A stretch of 64,000 bases of DNA from Planctomycetota bacterium (GCA_022711465.1 JAKLEZ010000002.1:248001-312000), one strand, 5' to 3'. Shown: positions 25,914 to 36,150, counted from the stretch's first letter. The notes: generated from the letters alone by a model not told the origin. Program-made: numbers and translations.

Positions 25914-26391
25914 GAAGGAACGTCGAAGCGCCGAAAGGGGGGCGTTGAGACCCGACCGGCCTCTGAGGCACGGTCTCACGGGGTGGGAGGCAGCGCGGCC
26001 GGCGGATTGCGGCCCCGTGGGGTGCATCGGCGGACGCCAGCGGCCCTGATTGCCCACCGACGATATTGATCGTGCGCCGCCCACGTCCGCCGGCTCCGAT
26101 CCACCTGGTCATCTACCGCCGCTGGAGTTATTTGCGTTCGCGGGCATCCTTTCTCGCTGCGATCCTTTTTGGCGATCAGCGAAGCCGACGCCATGGGCGG
26201 TTGGCTGGTGGCGCGGAGTTCAGGCCGGGGGAAGAAGGGTTCCGGCTCTTGCTTACCGGTGCAGCCTGTCCGGTGGAGGGCGCACTCCATCGAGCGACCG
26301 GATCGCGTTTCCGGCGGCGTGACTTGGCCGCCGATTGATCGCCCCCATCGGCTTTCTTATAATCAGCCTTTCGTCACAGGAGTTGGGTGCG
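25914..26391. other. Intergenic stretch upstream of thiS
   Basis: About 478 bp. It contains the stem-loop at 25946-25978. I looked for a TPP riboswitch before thiS and did not find the conserved CTGAGA and CTGATCTGG-type elements. TTTCTTATAATCAG at about 26353 contains TATAAT and could be a -10 for thiSG. Confidence 0.45.
25946..25978 (+). terminator. Stem-loop after the sigma factor gene
   Basis: A perfect 7-bp stem TGAGACC...GGTCTCA encloses an inner CCTC-T-GAGG hairpin, 33 bp after the stop codon. No T-run follows, so transcription termination is only a guess. Confidence 0.35.
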
Positions 26392-26592
26392 ATGCGCGTG
26401 CGGGTCAACGGCGAGGACAGGGATCTGGGGTCGGAGATGACGGTTGGCGGGCTGGTGGCTTCCTACAACTTGAATCCCAAGCATGTGGCCGTGGAAGTCA
26501 ACTGTGAACTGGTACCGCGCCGAACCTATGACGCCACCCCGCTGCGGGAGGGGGATCGGGTAGAGATTGTGACCCTCGTTGGAGGCGGCTGA
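26392..26592 (+). CDS. thiS: Thiamine sulfur-carrier protein ThiS
   Basis: A 66-aa ubiquitin-fold protein that carries sulfur as a C-terminal thiocarboxylate for thiazole formation in thiamine synthesis. ATG at 26392 follows ACAGGAG. The sequence has [12 protein letters not shown], the [14 protein letters not shown] core and the diagnostic C-terminal LVGGG (Gly-Gly end). The stop overlaps the ThiG start by one base (TGATG), so the two are coupled. No thiamine riboswitch was recognised upstream. Confidence 0.93.
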   Translation: MRVRVNGEDRDLGSEMTVGGLVASYNLNPKHVAVEVNCELVPRRTYDATPLREGDRVEIVTLVGGG

Positions 26593-27431
26593 TGGAGTCG
26601 GATCCGGTCAAACTTGGGCCGTTCACGTTCACCTCGCGGCTGTTTGTGGGCACCGGCAAGTACGCGGACTTCGACAGGATGAACGCGTGTCTGGCTGCGT
26701 CCGGGGCCCAGGTGGTGACGGTTGCGGTGCGCCGGGACGTGCTCACTCCCGAGGGTGGGCGGCGGCCCAAGAGTCTGCTGGACGCGTTGGACACGAAGCG
26801 CTACACGGTTCTCCCGAACACGGCCGGCTGCTTCAGTGCCCAGGACGCGATTCGCGCCGCCCGGCTGAGCCGGGAGCTGTTGGAGGGTTTGGACAATCCC
26901 GGTGCCCAGTGGGTGAAGCTCGAGGTTCTGGCCGACAAGCGTACGCTTCTGCCCGATCCGGTGGGCAGCCTGCAGGCGACGGAGACCCTGGTCAAGGAGG
27001 GCTTCGCCGTCCTGGTTTACACCTCGGACGATCCGGTGATGGCCAAGCGGCTCAAGGAAGCGGGGGCGACGAGCGTCATGCCGGCAGGCTCGCCGATCGG
27101 TAGTGGCCAGGGCGTGCTCAACCCGAACAACATCCGCATCATCCTGGAGTATCTCAAAGAGAACGACCCGAGCTACCCTGTGATTGTCGATGCCGGGGTA
27201 GGGACCGCCTCGGACGTCACCATTGCCATGGAGTTAGGCAGTGATGGCGTGTTGCTGAACACCGGGATTGCGGGAGCCGCGGACCCGCTCCGGATGGCCA
27301 TTGCCATGCGTCATGCGATCGAGGCCGGCCGGCTGGCCTACGGTGCCGGCCGGATCCCGAAGAAGCTTTATGCAACGGCATCGAGCCCGACGGAGGGTGT
27401 GATTGCCGCGGCCCCTGGCCCGCGCACGTAG
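26592..27431 (+). CDS. thiG: Thiazole synthase ThiG
   Basis: A 279-aa TIM-barrel enzyme that builds the thiazole phosphate of thiamine from deoxyxylulose phosphate, ThiS thiocarboxylate and dehydroglycine. Motifs include [15 protein letters not shown] at the N-terminus, VKLEVLAD with the Schiff-base Lys, [13 protein letters not shown] and ILEYL with [30 protein letters not shown]. The length is slightly above the usual ~256 aa because of a C-terminal tail. It is translationally coupled to thiS. The following membrane-protein gene may overlap its 3' end. Confidence 0.95.
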   Translation: MESDPVKLGPFTFTSRLFVGTGKYADFDRMNACLAASGAQVVTVAVRRDVLTPEGGRRPKSLLDALDTKRYTVLPNTAGCFSAQDAIRAARLSRELLEGLDNPGAQWVKLEVLADKRTLLPDPVGSLQATETLVKEGFAVLVYTSDDPVMAKRLKEAGATSVMPAGSPIGSGQGVLNPNNIRIILEYLKENDPSYPVIVDAGVGTASDVTIAMELGSDGVLLNTGIAGAADPLRMAIAMRHAIEAGRLAYGAGRIPKKLYATASSPTEGVIAAAPGPRT

Positions 27432-27894
27432 GACCGACACCTTGCAGCGCCGAACCCGCAATCTGTTGTGCATCTGGATCATCCTTGGCGGGCTGATCAA
27501 CGTCCTGGTTTACACCGTGTGCTACGCGGCGCTGGGCGGTGATGCCCGCAACGGATGGAAGGAGACGGTGCTGAACGAGGCGGGTGAGCCGGAGAGCCGG
27601 TACATCATCAGCGGGCACTTCATTCACGGCTCGGACGTGGGGCGCAAGCGGGTGGTTCCGCAATGGGTCTGGATTTACAGCTTCCTGCACTCGATTTCGC
27701 TGTGGCCTACCGAAGGGGCGATGGTGATCTGCATGCTCATTCTTGCCCGCCCGCACATCATCGCGACCATGAAAGAGAGCACCTGGATGCCGGGTCCCAC
27801 GTTCGTGACGATGGTCATCACGATCACGGCGGTGCTCTGCGCAGCCATGACTCTGCTGTTCAGCATCAACTTCATCCGCGAGTTATGCGCTTGA
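27403..27894 (+). CDS. Small membrane protein of unknown function
   Basis: Up to 163 aa with three strong hydrophobic segments ([40 protein letters not shown]...[31 protein letters not shown]). It is not recognised as a family. Two TTG starts are possible. One at 27403 has GGAGG 6 nt upstream and overlaps thiG by 29 bp; one at 27442 lies after AGGACCGACACC. There is no ATG near the N-terminus. It lies 19 bp before the DinG-like helicase, so it may be in an operon with thiSG and the helicase. Confidence 0.65.
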   Translation: MPRPLARARRTDTLQRRTRNLLCIWIILGGLINVLVYTVCYAALGGDARNGWKETVLNEAGEPESRYIISGHFIHGSDVGRKRVVPQWVWIYSFLHSISLWPTEGAMVICMLILARPHIIATMKESTWMPGPTFVTMVITITAVLCAAMTLLFSINFIRELCA

Positions 27895-27913
27895 CCGCGG
27901 AGGAGGCCGCGTC

Positions 27914-29866
27914 GTGACTGTCGCTGACATGCTCGGACCGGGGGGCACCATTGCCCGGCGGTTGCCGAACTACGAGCAGCGTCCGGAGCAGTTGGAGATG
28001 GCGGCGGCCGTCGAGCGGGCTTTCGAGGAGTCGCGGCACCTGGTGGTCGAAGCGGGCACGGGGGTGGGCAAGAGCTTCGCGTACCTGATCCCGGCCATTC
28101 GGCAGGCGACGACGGCTGACCAGCGGGTCATCATCAGCACGCACACCATTGCCCTTCAGGAACAGCTTGTGGAGCGTGACATTCCCTTCCTGCGGGCCAT
28201 CTGGCCGGACGAGTTTACGGCGGTGCTGGTCAAAGGGCGGGGCAACTACCTCGGCATCCGGCGGCTCAAGCAGGCCAGTGACAGACAGAAGCTGCTGCTT
28301 GCGGCCCATCCGCACCTAGAGGAGCTCTGGCGGATCGAGGACTGGGCGTACAAGACGGAGGATGGATCGCTGTCGGATCTTTCGCCGAGCCCGGATCCGC
28401 TGGTCTGGGAGCTGGTACGCAGCGAGCACGGGAATTGCCTGGGCCGGCAGTGCGATTACTACAACAAGTGCTTCTACCAGCGGGCCCGGCGGCGGGCAGC
28501 GAATGCCCAGATTCTCGTGGTCAACCATGCCCTGATGCTCAGTGACCTGGCTTTGCGGCGCGTCAATGAGAAGGCCGGGATCCTGCCCAACTACGACCTG
28601 GCGGTGATCGACGAGGCCCACTGCTTCGAGAGTGTGGCCGCCGAGTACTTCGGGGTCAGCGTCTCGGAAGGACAACTCCGCTATCTGCTCAACCGGCTGC
28701 ACCATGACCGGACCGGCCGGGGTTTTCTCAAGATCCATCCGAGCGAGCGGGCGATCCAAGCGGTCGAGCATGTTCGCCAGGTGGCCGAGCAGTTCTGGGC
28801 CAACTTGAGCGATTGGCAGGATACGGACGGACGGCCGAACGGGCGGATTCTGGGCCGCGTACCGATCGAGAACTCGCTCACGCCCGCCCTTCGGGAGCTC
28901 AAGGAAGTGCTCGAGCGGGTCCGCAAGGATCTCAAGAAGGCCGACGACGCCTACGAGTTGACCAGTCTCCTCGACCGGGCGGGGGTGTTGAGCGACGATC
29001 TACAGCACCTGATGGAGAACGAATCCGCGGAGAGCGTCCGCTGGATCGAGGTTTCAGGGGGCCCGCGGCCTGCCAGGTGTCTTTGCGAGGCTCCGATCGT
29101 GGTAGCCGAGGTACTGCGGGACGTTCTCTTCGGCAAGACTCAGAGCGTCGTGTTGACCAGCGCCACGTTGTCGGTCGGCCGCAAGGACGGCTTCAGGTAC
29201 ATTCGATCGCGGCTGGGCTTGGAGGATGCCGACGAGCTGCAGCTCGGCTCGCCGTTCAACTACCAGGAGCAGGCCGAGTTGTACATCGAAACCGGCCTGC
29301 CGGAACCGGAGGACGGGGTTCACTTCGTGCCTGCGGCAACCGCGGCGGTCGAGCGGCACGTGCTCGAGACCAAGGGGCATGCGTTCGTGCTGTTCACCAG
29401 TTACCAGATGATGAACCAGATGGCCGCATCCCTGCGCCCCGTGTTCGAGGCAGCGGGGCTGGGCTTGATGGTTCAGGGCGAGGGGCTGCCGCGCTCGCTC
29501 ATGCTGGAGAAGTTCCGTCGCGAGCGGGGCTCGGTGATCTTCGGCACGGACAGCTTCTGGCAGGGTGTGGACGTGCCCGGGGACGCCCTGGTCAACGTGA
29601 TCATTGTCAAGATTCCCTTTGCGGTCCCCGACCGGCCGATCATCGAGGCCCGCATCGAGCAGATCAGGGCATCGGGCGGCAACCCGTTCATGGACTACCA
29701 GCTTCCGGAGGCGATTCTCAAGTTCAAGCAGGGTTTCGGCCGGCTGATTCGCACCAAGACGGATCGTGGGCGGGTGGTCGTGCTGGACAAGCGGATCAAG
29801 ACTCGGCGGTACGGCAAGGCGATGCTCAAGGCCATTCCTTCATGCCGGGTCATCGAGATTTCGTAG
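27914..29866 (+). CDS. DinG/XPD-like ATP-dependent DNA helicase
   Basis: A 650-aa superfamily 2 helicase. GTG at 27914 follows GGAGGAGG. Walker A is [12 protein letters not shown] (residues 44-55); DEAH appears as [10 protein letters not shown]. The C-terminal motor has [32 protein letters not shown] and the arginine-finger motif [13 protein letters not shown]. In the Fe-S region, three cysteines remain ([14 protein letters not shown]). The first ligand position reads GNYLG instead of the usual NYLC, so only three of four canonical Cys are visible. Such enzymes unwind damaged or structured DNA. Domain identity is certain; DinG versus YoaA-like role is not. Confidence 0.88.
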   Translation: MTVADMLGPGGTIARRLPNYEQRPEQLEMAAAVERAFEESRHLVVEAGTGVGKSFAYLIPAIRQATTADQRVIISTHTIALQEQLVERDIPFLRAIWPDEFTAVLVKGRGNYLGIRRLKQASDRQKLLLAAHPHLEELWRIEDWAYKTEDGSLSDLSPSPDPLVWELVRSEHGNCLGRQCDYYNKCFYQRARRRAANAQILVVNHALMLSDLALRRVNEKAGILPNYDLAVIDEAHCFESVAAEYFGVSVSEGQLRYLLNRLHHDRTGRGFLKIHPSERAIQAVEHVRQVAEQFWANLSDWQDTDGRPNGRILGRVPIENSLTPALRELKEVLERVRKDLKKADDAYELTSLLDRAGVLSDDLQHLMENESAESVRWIEVSGGPRPARCLCEAPIVVAEVLRDVLFGKTQSVVLTSATLSVGRKDGFRYIRSRLGLEDADELQLGSPFNYQEQAELYIETGLPEPEDGVHFVPAATAAVERHVLETKGHAFVLFTSYQMMNQMAASLRPVFEAAGLGLMVQGEGLPRSLMLEKFRRERGSVIFGTDSFWQGVDVPGDALVNVIIVKIPFAVPDRPIIEARIEQIRASGGNPFMDYQLPEAILKFKQGFGRLIRTKTDRGRVVVLDKRIKTRRYGKAMLKAIPSCRVIEIS

Positions 29867-29917
29867 GTCATCGGCGTGGAGACCGCCGGGCGGCGTTCGG
29901 CGGTGGCGTCGCTTTTC

Positions 29918-30892
29918 TCACCCGGCGGTCAGGAGCCCGCAGGCCTTGCGGACCTCGCGCATGGTCTGGGCGGCCACTTCTCGGGCTCGTTTGGCTCCGT
30001 CGGCCAGGACGCGGTCGACCTCCTCGGGGTGCTTGACCAGTTCCTCGTAGCGTTTGCGGGCCGGGCCGAGGGTCTCGACGTACAGCTCGGCGACGCGCTT
30101 CTTGGCCTCGCCGTAGCCCATGCCGCCTTTGCGATACCGCTCTTCCCAGTTGCGAACCTCGTCCTTGGAGGCGAACAGCCGCAACAGGGCCATGACGTTG
30201 CACTTGGCCGGATCCTTGGGCTGGTCGACTGGCGTCGAGTCGGTCACGATAGACATGATCTGCTTGCGGGCGGCCTTTTCCGGACCGAACAGTTCGACGG
30301 TGTTGCCGTAGCTCTTGCTCATCTTCCGCCCGTCGATGCCGGGGATGACTGCCACCTCCTCGCCGATGAGCGGCTCCGGGCGGACCAGGATCTCGCAGCC
30401 GAACCCCTGGTTGAACTTGGTCTGCAGGTCCTGGGCGACCTCGACGTGCTGTTTTTGATCCTGGCCCACGGGGACCAGTTGCGATTTGACGATGAGAATG
30501 TCGGCGGCCATGAGTACGGGGTAGGCGAACAGGCCGTGATTGGGAGAGATCCCTTGGGCGATCTTGTCCTTGTAGGAGTGGCATCGCTGGAGCAGCCCCA
30601 TGGGGGTCACGCAGGACAGGACCCAGGTCAGCTCGTTGACCTCGGGCACGTCGGTCTGGCGATAGAACACGGTCTTGGCGGGATCCAGCCCCAGGGCGAG
30701 GTATCCGGTTGCCACCTCTCGGGTGTACTGCTCGAGCATCGCCGCGTCGTTGAGGCTGGTCAAGGCGTGGTAGGTTGCGATGAAGTAGAAGCACTCGTGG
30801 TTCTTCTGCATCTCGATTTGTGGGCGCATCGCCCCGAAGTAGTTGCCCAGATGAAGGCGTCCCGAAGGTTGGATTCCGGATAGGACTCGCAT
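29918..30892 (-). CDS. trpS: Tryptophanyl-tRNA synthetase
   Basis: A 324-aa class I synthetase charging tRNA-Trp. Three in-frame ATGs lie close together (30910, 30901, 30892). The last, MRVLSGIQPSGRLHLGN, matches the family start and has GAGGAAG about 10 nt upstream. The HIGH-type motif is HLGN and the KMSKS loop is GIDGRKMSKSYGN. FYRQTDVPE and AYPVLMAADIL are typical TrpS helices. It is the last gene of a minus-strand run wecB - M50 protease - trpS. Confidence 0.95.
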   Translation of the reverse strand: MRVLSGIQPSGRLHLGNYFGAMRPQIEMQKNHECFYFIATYHALTSLNDAAMLEQYTREVATGYLALGLDPAKTVFYRQTDVPEVNELTWVLSCVTPMGLLQRCHSYKDKIAQGISPNHGLFAYPVLMAADILIVKSQLVPVGQDQKQHVEVAQDLQTKFNQGFGCEILVRPEPLIGEEVAVIPGIDGRKMSKSYGNTVELFGPEKAARKQIMSIVTDSTPVDQPKDPAKCNVMALLRLFASKDEVRNWEERYRKGGMGYGEAKKRVAELYVETLGPARKRYEELVKHPEEVDRVLADGAKRAREVAAQTMREVRKACGLLTAG

Positions 30893-30924
30893 GGCTGACA
30901 TCTTCCTCATACGCCGGGGTGCGT

Positions 30925-31605
30925 TCAGCGCATTCCGGCCCCATACTTCAACAGCGCACTGACGAGTGGCTCGATGAGTCGGCCAAGGACGCCCTGGCCG
31001 GTCTCCCGATCAAGGACCACCGCCCGGTCGAGGACAATGAAGCCGAGCAGCAGGAAAGGGCCGTAGGTGGCGGTGTCGGCAAAGCCCTGCTGCGATCGGG
31101 GCGGCAGCAGCTGAAGGGTAATATGAAACCCGTCCAGCGGGTAGATCGGCAGGCAGTTGAAGACTGCCAGGCTGGCGTTGATCAGCACGCCGACGAAGCA
31201 GAACAGGAACACGGCGTCGAGCGGCCGGGAAGCGGAGTTTTCCATGAACGATGGGACGCCACCGCCCGCGTGAATCACGGCTCTCAGGACCAGGGCGAAA
31301 GCGAGGGCCATCACGAGGTTGCTGCCCGGGCCGGCGGCGGAGGTGACCAGATCGCCGGTGCGCGGGTTCTTGAAGTTGGCCGGGTTGACCGGCACGGGCT
31401 TGGCCCAGCCGATGGGTGCGAACACCAGGCAGATCGCGCCCAGCGGATCGAGGTGCCTGATCGGGTTGAGCGTCAACCGGCCCATGCGGGCGGCCGTCGG
31501 ATCACCCATCCGGTAGGCGAAATAGGCATGACAGAACTCGTGCACGGTGAGAGCCAGCAGCACGAGCGGCACGCGAATCAGCAGGTCAATGGGATCCAGG
31601 TTCAT
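30925..31605 (-). CDS. Site-2 protease family (M50) membrane metalloprotease
   Basis: A 226-aa polytopic protease of the M50B rhomboid-unrelated S2P-like group. The zinc motif HEFCH is in the first membrane helix (LALTVHEFCHAYFAYRMGD). The second zinc-ligand helix is NCLPIYPLDG (N-x2-P-x2-P-LDG). AAGPGSNLVMALAFAL is the family's GPxxN helix. No PDZ domain is present, as expected for the compact subfamily. It likely cleaves membrane-bound substrates inside the bilayer. It sits 12 bp after wecB and upstream of trpS. Confidence 0.9.
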   Translation of the reverse strand: MNLDPIDLLIRVPLVLLALTVHEFCHAYFAYRMGDPTAARMGRLTLNPIRHLDPLGAICLVFAPIGWAKPVPVNPANFKNPRTGDLVTSAAGPGSNLVMALAFALVLRAVIHAGGGVPSFMENSASRPLDAVFLFCFVGVLINASLAVFNCLPIYPLDGFHITLQLLPPRSQQGFADTATYGPFLLLGFIVLDRAVVLDRETGQGVLGRLIEPLVSALLKYGAGMR

Positions 31606-31617
31606 CCTTTGTCGGAC

Positions 31618-32718
31618 CTACTGTCCTCTCCCCCAGTGAGCGATGATCCCCGCGATTCGCTGGGCGGCTTGCCCGTCCCATTTGTCGGGGCGGTGTGCCG
31701 AGCGTGGCGGGGTGTGCCGGATTTGCCGGTAGGCGGCCAGGAGTTTGGCCGGGTCCATTCCCACCAGTTGATTGGTGCCGTCGGTGATGGTGACCGGGCG
31801 TTCGGTGTTCTCCCGCAGGGTGAGGCAAGGCACGCCCAGGATGGTTGTCTCTTCCTGAATGCCACCGCTGTCAGTCAGGACGATGGCCGCGCGGGCCATC
31901 AGCTTGAGGAAGTCCAGGTAGCCGACCGGGTCAATCAGTCGAAGCTGCCTCAAGTCGGCAATGCGGCGATCGAGACCGGTTTCGGCCAGCCGGGCGCGGG
32001 TGCGGGGGTGGACAGGAAAAACGAGGGGCAGGTCTCGCTGGATCTCGGCAAACGCGTCAATCAGCGGTCCCATGATTCCGGGGTGGTCGACCGCGGCCGG
32101 TCGGTGCATGGTGATGACGCCGTAGCCGCCGGGCGGCAGGCCGAGATCCTCCAACAGGGTGGACGATTCCGCGCGCCGCCGGTTGCGTTCCAGCGTGTCG
32201 ATCATGACGTTGCCGACGAAGTGTACCTTGTCCGCGGAGATGCCCTCTCGGGTGAGGTTCTCGAGCCCACTCGGCTCGCTGACAAACAACAGGTCGCTGA
32301 TCGCATCGGTGAGCACGCGGTTGATCTCTTCGGGCATGGTGCGATCGAAGCTGCGCAAGCCGGCCTCGACGTGAAAGACGGCCACACCCATCTTGGCGGC
32401 GACCAGGGCACAGGCGATGGTTGAGTTCACGTCGCCGACCACCAGGACGGCGTCGGCCTTGTGCCCGGTGATGACGGCCTCAAATCGCTGCATGATCAGG
32501 CCGGTCTGCTGGGCGTGCGAGCCACTTCCGACCTCGAGGTTGATGTCGGGTTGGGGAATCCCCAATTCCTCGAAGAACAGGTGGCTCATCTTCTGGTCAT
32601 AGTGTTGGCCGGTGTGAACCAGGATAGGTTCGATGACCGGTTCAGCCTGGTAGGCCCGCATCAGGGGGGCGATCTTCATGAAGTTGGGGCGCGCTCCGCA
32701 GACGTTAATGAGTCTCAT
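31618..32718 (-). CDS. wecB: UDP-N-acetylglucosamine 2-epimerase (non-hydrolysing)
   Basis: A 366-aa cytoplasmic GT-B-fold enzyme interconverting UDP-GlcNAc and UDP-ManNAc for surface polysaccharides. It starts MRLINVCGARPNFMKIAPL at 32718; an ATG three codons upstream is also possible and neither has a clear ribosome-binding site. Motifs: VLVHTGQHYD, VVGDVNSTIA, ITMHRPAAVDHPG and TDSGGIQEETTILGVPCLTLRENTERP. It leads the wecB - M50 protease - trpS run. No other polysaccharide genes are close by. Confidence 0.93.
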   Translation of the reverse strand: MRLINVCGARPNFMKIAPLMRAYQAEPVIEPILVHTGQHYDQKMSHLFFEELGIPQPDINLEVGSGSHAQQTGLIMQRFEAVITGHKADAVLVVGDVNSTIACALVAAKMGVAVFHVEAGLRSFDRTMPEEINRVLTDAISDLLFVSEPSGLENLTREGISADKVHFVGNVMIDTLERNRRRAESSTLLEDLGLPPGGYGVITMHRPAAVDHPGIMGPLIDAFAEIQRDLPLVFPVHPRTRARLAETGLDRRIADLRQLRLIDPVGYLDFLKLMARAAIVLTDSGGIQEETTILGVPCLTLRENTERPVTITDGTNQLVGMDPAKLLAAYRQIRHTPPRSAHRPDKWDGQAAQRIAGIIAHWGRGQ

Positions 32719-33359
32719 GGGCAGCATGATAGGGGGGGCGTACAGTGGGTCAAGCGGCGAGACGGGTCTTGGGTGGCGGGACGGCCCCCGCGGTGGCGAT
32801 GGAGGAGCCTGGGGACGGCTTGTCCCACATGAAACGCGGAGGGCACGAATCGACAAGATGGGATGGTGTGTGGATGTATTGTCTCTTCATTCAATGCACG
32901 TTCGGGCATTCCGGCGAGGGCGCCGGAAGGGGGCACCGAAGGCGGCACGGCGGCTGGCGGATGCACGGGGGGCGCGGCCATGGGCGGGTTGGGGGCGGCG
33001 TCCTGGGGGTCTGGTACCGGTTTTCGGTCCTGTCATGGGGCGGTGCCCCCTTGGACACTTGGTCGACTGTAAAATGTGGTGTGTAAGTGAGATGGGCATC
33101 CGTGAACGGCTTCTCTGGGCATGGAGTCCAGGACAGGCCGGTGTGGATGCCTGCATACCCCTGGGAAATGGCGGTCGGGGTCTCGATTCGGGACCGTATC
33201 CTGCCGATCTGGCAACCATGTACTGCGCCCGCTATAGTGAGAGGGTGCGCGCGGTTGGCCCCCTTGATGACAGCCGGTGTCTGAACCGCGTCTGGAACTC
33301 TGGCGTAGATGAGGCATATCGTTTTCGGTCACAGAATGACAAGGTTCGAGGTTGGGATC
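32719..33359. other. Long intergenic stretch
   Basis: About 640 bp between divergent genes. Open frames here are compositional (Gly/Arg-rich) and lack ribosome-binding sites; none is supported. One promoter candidate lies at 33209-33238. No repeat or RNA fold was recognised. Confidence 0.4.
33209..33238 (+). promoter_or_regulatory. Putative sigma-70 promoter
   Basis: CTGGCA (33209-33214), an 18-bp spacer, then TATAGT (33233-33238), facing the DUF1573 protein gene. This gives a leader of about 115 nt. Confidence 0.35.
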
Positions 33360-35984
33360 ATGCGACGATTGAAATGCAGGTGGTTGGCGGTCGGAGTGGC
33401 TTTGTTTCTGGGGAGTGGACTGGCCTTTGGGCAGCAGGTTGGCGGTCAGCCGTCGGCGAGCGCGGTCAGGGCCGCCACGCCAGCCCCGGGTGCGGTGATG
33501 GCTCCGAGGCCGGCGGCGATGGCGACGCAACCCAGTGGTCCGCAGCCCCGGATCCGGTTTGAGAGTGTGGTCTATGACTTCCCCGAAGCCTGGTCGGGCG
33601 ATCTTATCGAGCACGAGTTTGTTTTCCACAACGAGGGTGAAGGCGTGCTGCTTCTCACCCAGGTGGTCGGCACCTGCGGCTGCACGGTGGTTGAGGCCGA
33701 CAAGAAGGTTGAGCCCGGACAGAAGGGCAAGGTCAAAGCGGCTGTGCGCACCACGGGTTTCAGGGGCCACGTCACCAAGGTGGTCAATGTGACGACGAAC
33801 GACACCAAGAATCCGACCATCCGGCTCACGCTGCAGGGTACGCTGAAGGAACGTCTGGCTCTCGAGCCGATCGGTGGAGGAGTGAACTTCGGCCGGTACT
33901 TGGGCGAGCCCCTCAAGCCCCAGAAGGTCAAGATCACCAGCAACGTGAACATGCCAATCAAGATTGAGCCGGTGTCGCCCACGGCAAGCAAGGTCTTCAA
34001 GGCCGAGGTGGCCGAGGTTGAGGCGGGCAAGGTTTACGAAGTCACGGTGACCGCGGAGCCGCCGTTCAACCAGGGCAACAACTACGTGGAACTGCAGTTC
34101 AAGACCGGGCTGAAGGAACAGCCCCTGGTCTCGGTCCGCTGCTCTCTGTTTGCCCCGCCGGACATCGAGATCCTACCGGTCTCGATCATTCTGGCCATGC
34201 CGCCCACTCAGCCCATGCCGAGGCCGGTTCAGATTCGCTACAACGCTCAGGGGGCCCTGAAGATCCTCAGCGCCGTGGCTTCGGACGAATCCGTCAAGGT
34301 GAATGTCAGCGAGCGCACGCCGGGCAAGGATTTCCAGGTGATGGTGACTCTGCCGGCGGGCTTCAGTCTTCCACCGGACAAACCTGCGATGGTGAAGTTG
34401 ACCACTGACAACCAGAAGCAGCCTGAAATCACGATCCCGATTCAGGTGCGGCCCCAGTCCTACACCCCGCCGGCGCAGCAGCTTGCCCAGACCACCCCTG
34501 AAGCCCTGCTTGGTCGACCGGCTCCTCAGGTGACGGTTCAGGGGGTGGACGGCCGGGGCACGCAGATTGGGGGGGGCAGGAGCGGCCGGGTGACGGTGAT
34601 CGACTTCTGGGCCAGCTGGTGCAAGAACTCTCGCCGCCAGCTTGGGATGGTGCAGCGTCTGGCCAGTGAGCTGGGGCGTCACAACGTGGACTTTCACTTT
34701 GTATCGGTGGACCAGCTGAGACCGGGGCTTGAAATCGCCGAGACGGCCAAGCAGAACGGCGTCAGCCAGTCGGTTTGGCTGGACTCGGCTCAACAGGCCA
34801 AGCGGCTGTTTGGTGTGAACGGGATTCCCCTCCTGGTGGTGATTGGCAAGACTGGACTGGTGGAAGCCATTCACCGCGGGGTGGGCTCGGACGAGGCGGC
34901 CCTGGAGGCTCTCAAGCAGACCCTCGTCACCGAGATTGAAGCCTTGTCCGAGGGCCGGACGGTGGCCAGTCTGCGGCTCAAGCCTCAACCTTCGGCGGCC
35001 TTCACCCTGCTGGAGGCGGCCCCGCCCCAGACCGCGATCAGCTCGCCGAAGATCTGGCTGGACTCGCGGCAGCAGGACGTTGGCCGGCGCAAAGCCGCGG
35101 AGACCGTGAAGTACAGCCTCCGCTACCGCAACCAGGGCACGCTATCGTTGCAGATCACCAGTGTCAGCCCCTCGGAGGGGGTGAAGGTCGATCCTGGTTT
35201 CACCAAGACCGTGGAAGCCGGCGGATCCGGGATAGTGCAGCTGGAGCTTGTCACCCCCGACAAGCCCGGGGAGTTCAGCAGGACGCTGACCATCGTCTCC
35301 AATGACACCGCCCGGTCACCCACCGTGGTGGAGTTGAGCGGGATGGTTCGGCCGCTGGTCGAGGTTGATCCCTCCTCCGGGGTGGACTTCTCCCGTCGCC
35401 CGAAGCTCCACGATCTGCCTCGGCTGGCCACGCTGGTCTACAACGGGCAGGGCGAGATCAAGTATGGCAAGATCACCTCTAGTTCTCCAAAGTTCCGAGG
35501 AGAAGTCAAGCCCCTGCCCAACACGCCGGCTTACGCCACACTGACCGTTTACGCCGTTCCGCCGTTCGAGCTGGGCGAGAACAAGGGGGTGCTCAGCATC
35601 GAGACCGGCAAGCCCGATCAGCCGACGGTCGAGGTGCCTGCGACCCTGTACATGCCGCCCCGGATCGAGGTATTGCCGGCGGAGCTGTCGATGGCCCCGG
35701 CCCCGCGCGTCCAGCAGAGCGAGATCAGCATCACCAACAACGGCCCATCGCCGATCCACATGCTCGAGATCACGCGGAGCAACGACAAGATCGGGGCCCA
35801 GTTCTTTCCCGAGCCGGACGGGGCGTCCTACCGGCTGCATCTGACTTTTCCGGTGAATTACACCCCGCCGGTCGCGGGTGACAAGATCTCGATTCGCACC
35901 GACGACGCGGAGATGAAGGAGATCGTCATCCCGATCAGGCCGGCCAGCCCTCAGGCCGTCTCGCAGACACCTGCGGCGAAGTAA
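33360..35984 (+). CDS. Exported DUF1573 / thioredoxin-like / DUF1573 protein
   Basis: An 874-aa exported protein. ATG at 33360 starts MRRLKCRWLAVGVALFL with signal cleavage near LAFGQQ. Residues about 66-140 form a DUF1573 domain (VYDF...EHEFVFHNEGEG, then VVGTCGCTVV). More immunoglobulin-like beta domains follow. A TlpA/thioredoxin-like domain occupies about 380-540; its active-site loop is WASWCKNSRRQ, so only Cys421 is present and the second CxxC cysteine is Ser424. The C-terminal third repeats the beta pattern (YRNQGTLSLQITSV; LTIVSND). DUF1573 proteins are widespread in Bacteroidetes and planctomycetes; function unknown. Redox activity is doubtful with one Cys. Confidence 0.8.
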   Translation: MRRLKCRWLAVGVALFLGSGLAFGQQVGGQPSASAVRAATPAPGAVMAPRPAAMATQPSGPQPRIRFESVVYDFPEAWSGDLIEHEFVFHNEGEGVLLLTQVVGTCGCTVVEADKKVEPGQKGKVKAAVRTTGFRGHVTKVVNVTTNDTKNPTIRLTLQGTLKERLALEPIGGGVNFGRYLGEPLKPQKVKITSNVNMPIKIEPVSPTASKVFKAEVAEVEAGKVYEVTVTAEPPFNQGNNYVELQFKTGLKEQPLVSVRCSLFAPPDIEILPVSIILAMPPTQPMPRPVQIRYNAQGALKILSAVASDESVKVNVSERTPGKDFQVMVTLPAGFSLPPDKPAMVKLTTDNQKQPEITIPIQVRPQSYTPPAQQLAQTTPEALLGRPAPQVTVQGVDGRGTQIGGGRSGRVTVIDFWASWCKNSRRQLGMVQRLASELGRHNVDFHFVSVDQLRPGLEIAETAKQNGVSQSVWLDSAQQAKRLFGVNGIPLLVVIGKTGLVEAIHRGVGSDEAALEALKQTLVTEIEALSEGRTVASLRLKPQPSAAFTLLEAAPPQTAISSPKIWLDSRQQDVGRRKAAETVKYSLRYRNQGTLSLQITSVSPSEGVKVDPGFTKTVEAGGSGIVQLELVTPDKPGEFSRTLTIVSNDTARSPTVVELSGMVRPLVEVDPSSGVDFSRRPKLHDLPRLATLVYNGQGEIKYGKITSSSPKFRGEVKPLPNTPAYATLTVYAVPPFELGENKGVLSIETGKPDQPTVEVPATLYMPPRIEVLPAELSMAPAPRVQQSEISITNNGPSPIHMLEITRSNDKIGAQFFPEPDGASYRLHLTFPVNYTPPVAGDKISIRTDDAEMKEIVIPIRPASPQAVSQTPAAK

Positions 35985-36150
35985 GTGACCGCGTGGTTGC
36001 GATCTGGACGGCGTCCATCGATTGCCAGGCGAGGCGCCGCGGGCTTGGGCGCCCGGCTCTTCGTCTGCAGCGGCCATTGTGCAGGCGGGCCCCGCTCGCG
36101 GGAATCCGGCCGCGGGCTCGGACTCGATGTCGGCACCGGGCCTGCGGTGC

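Noticed and set aside
25914..26391. Thiamine (TPP) riboswitch before thiS
   Set aside because: The conserved CTGAGA and CTGATCTGG-type elements are not present; only an unrelated stem-loop is.
29868..30944. 358-aa minus-strand frame
   Set aside because: Shadow of trpS in another frame, with Arg/Gly/Pro-rich translation.
30820..32424. 534-aa plus-strand frame
   Set aside because: Antisense to the M50 protease and wecB, which have unmistakable motifs; the frame is long only because of high GC content.
32719..33308. Possible small gene in the 640-bp gap
   Set aside because: All frames give Gly/Arg-rich translations, with no ribosome-binding site and no conserved-looking segment.
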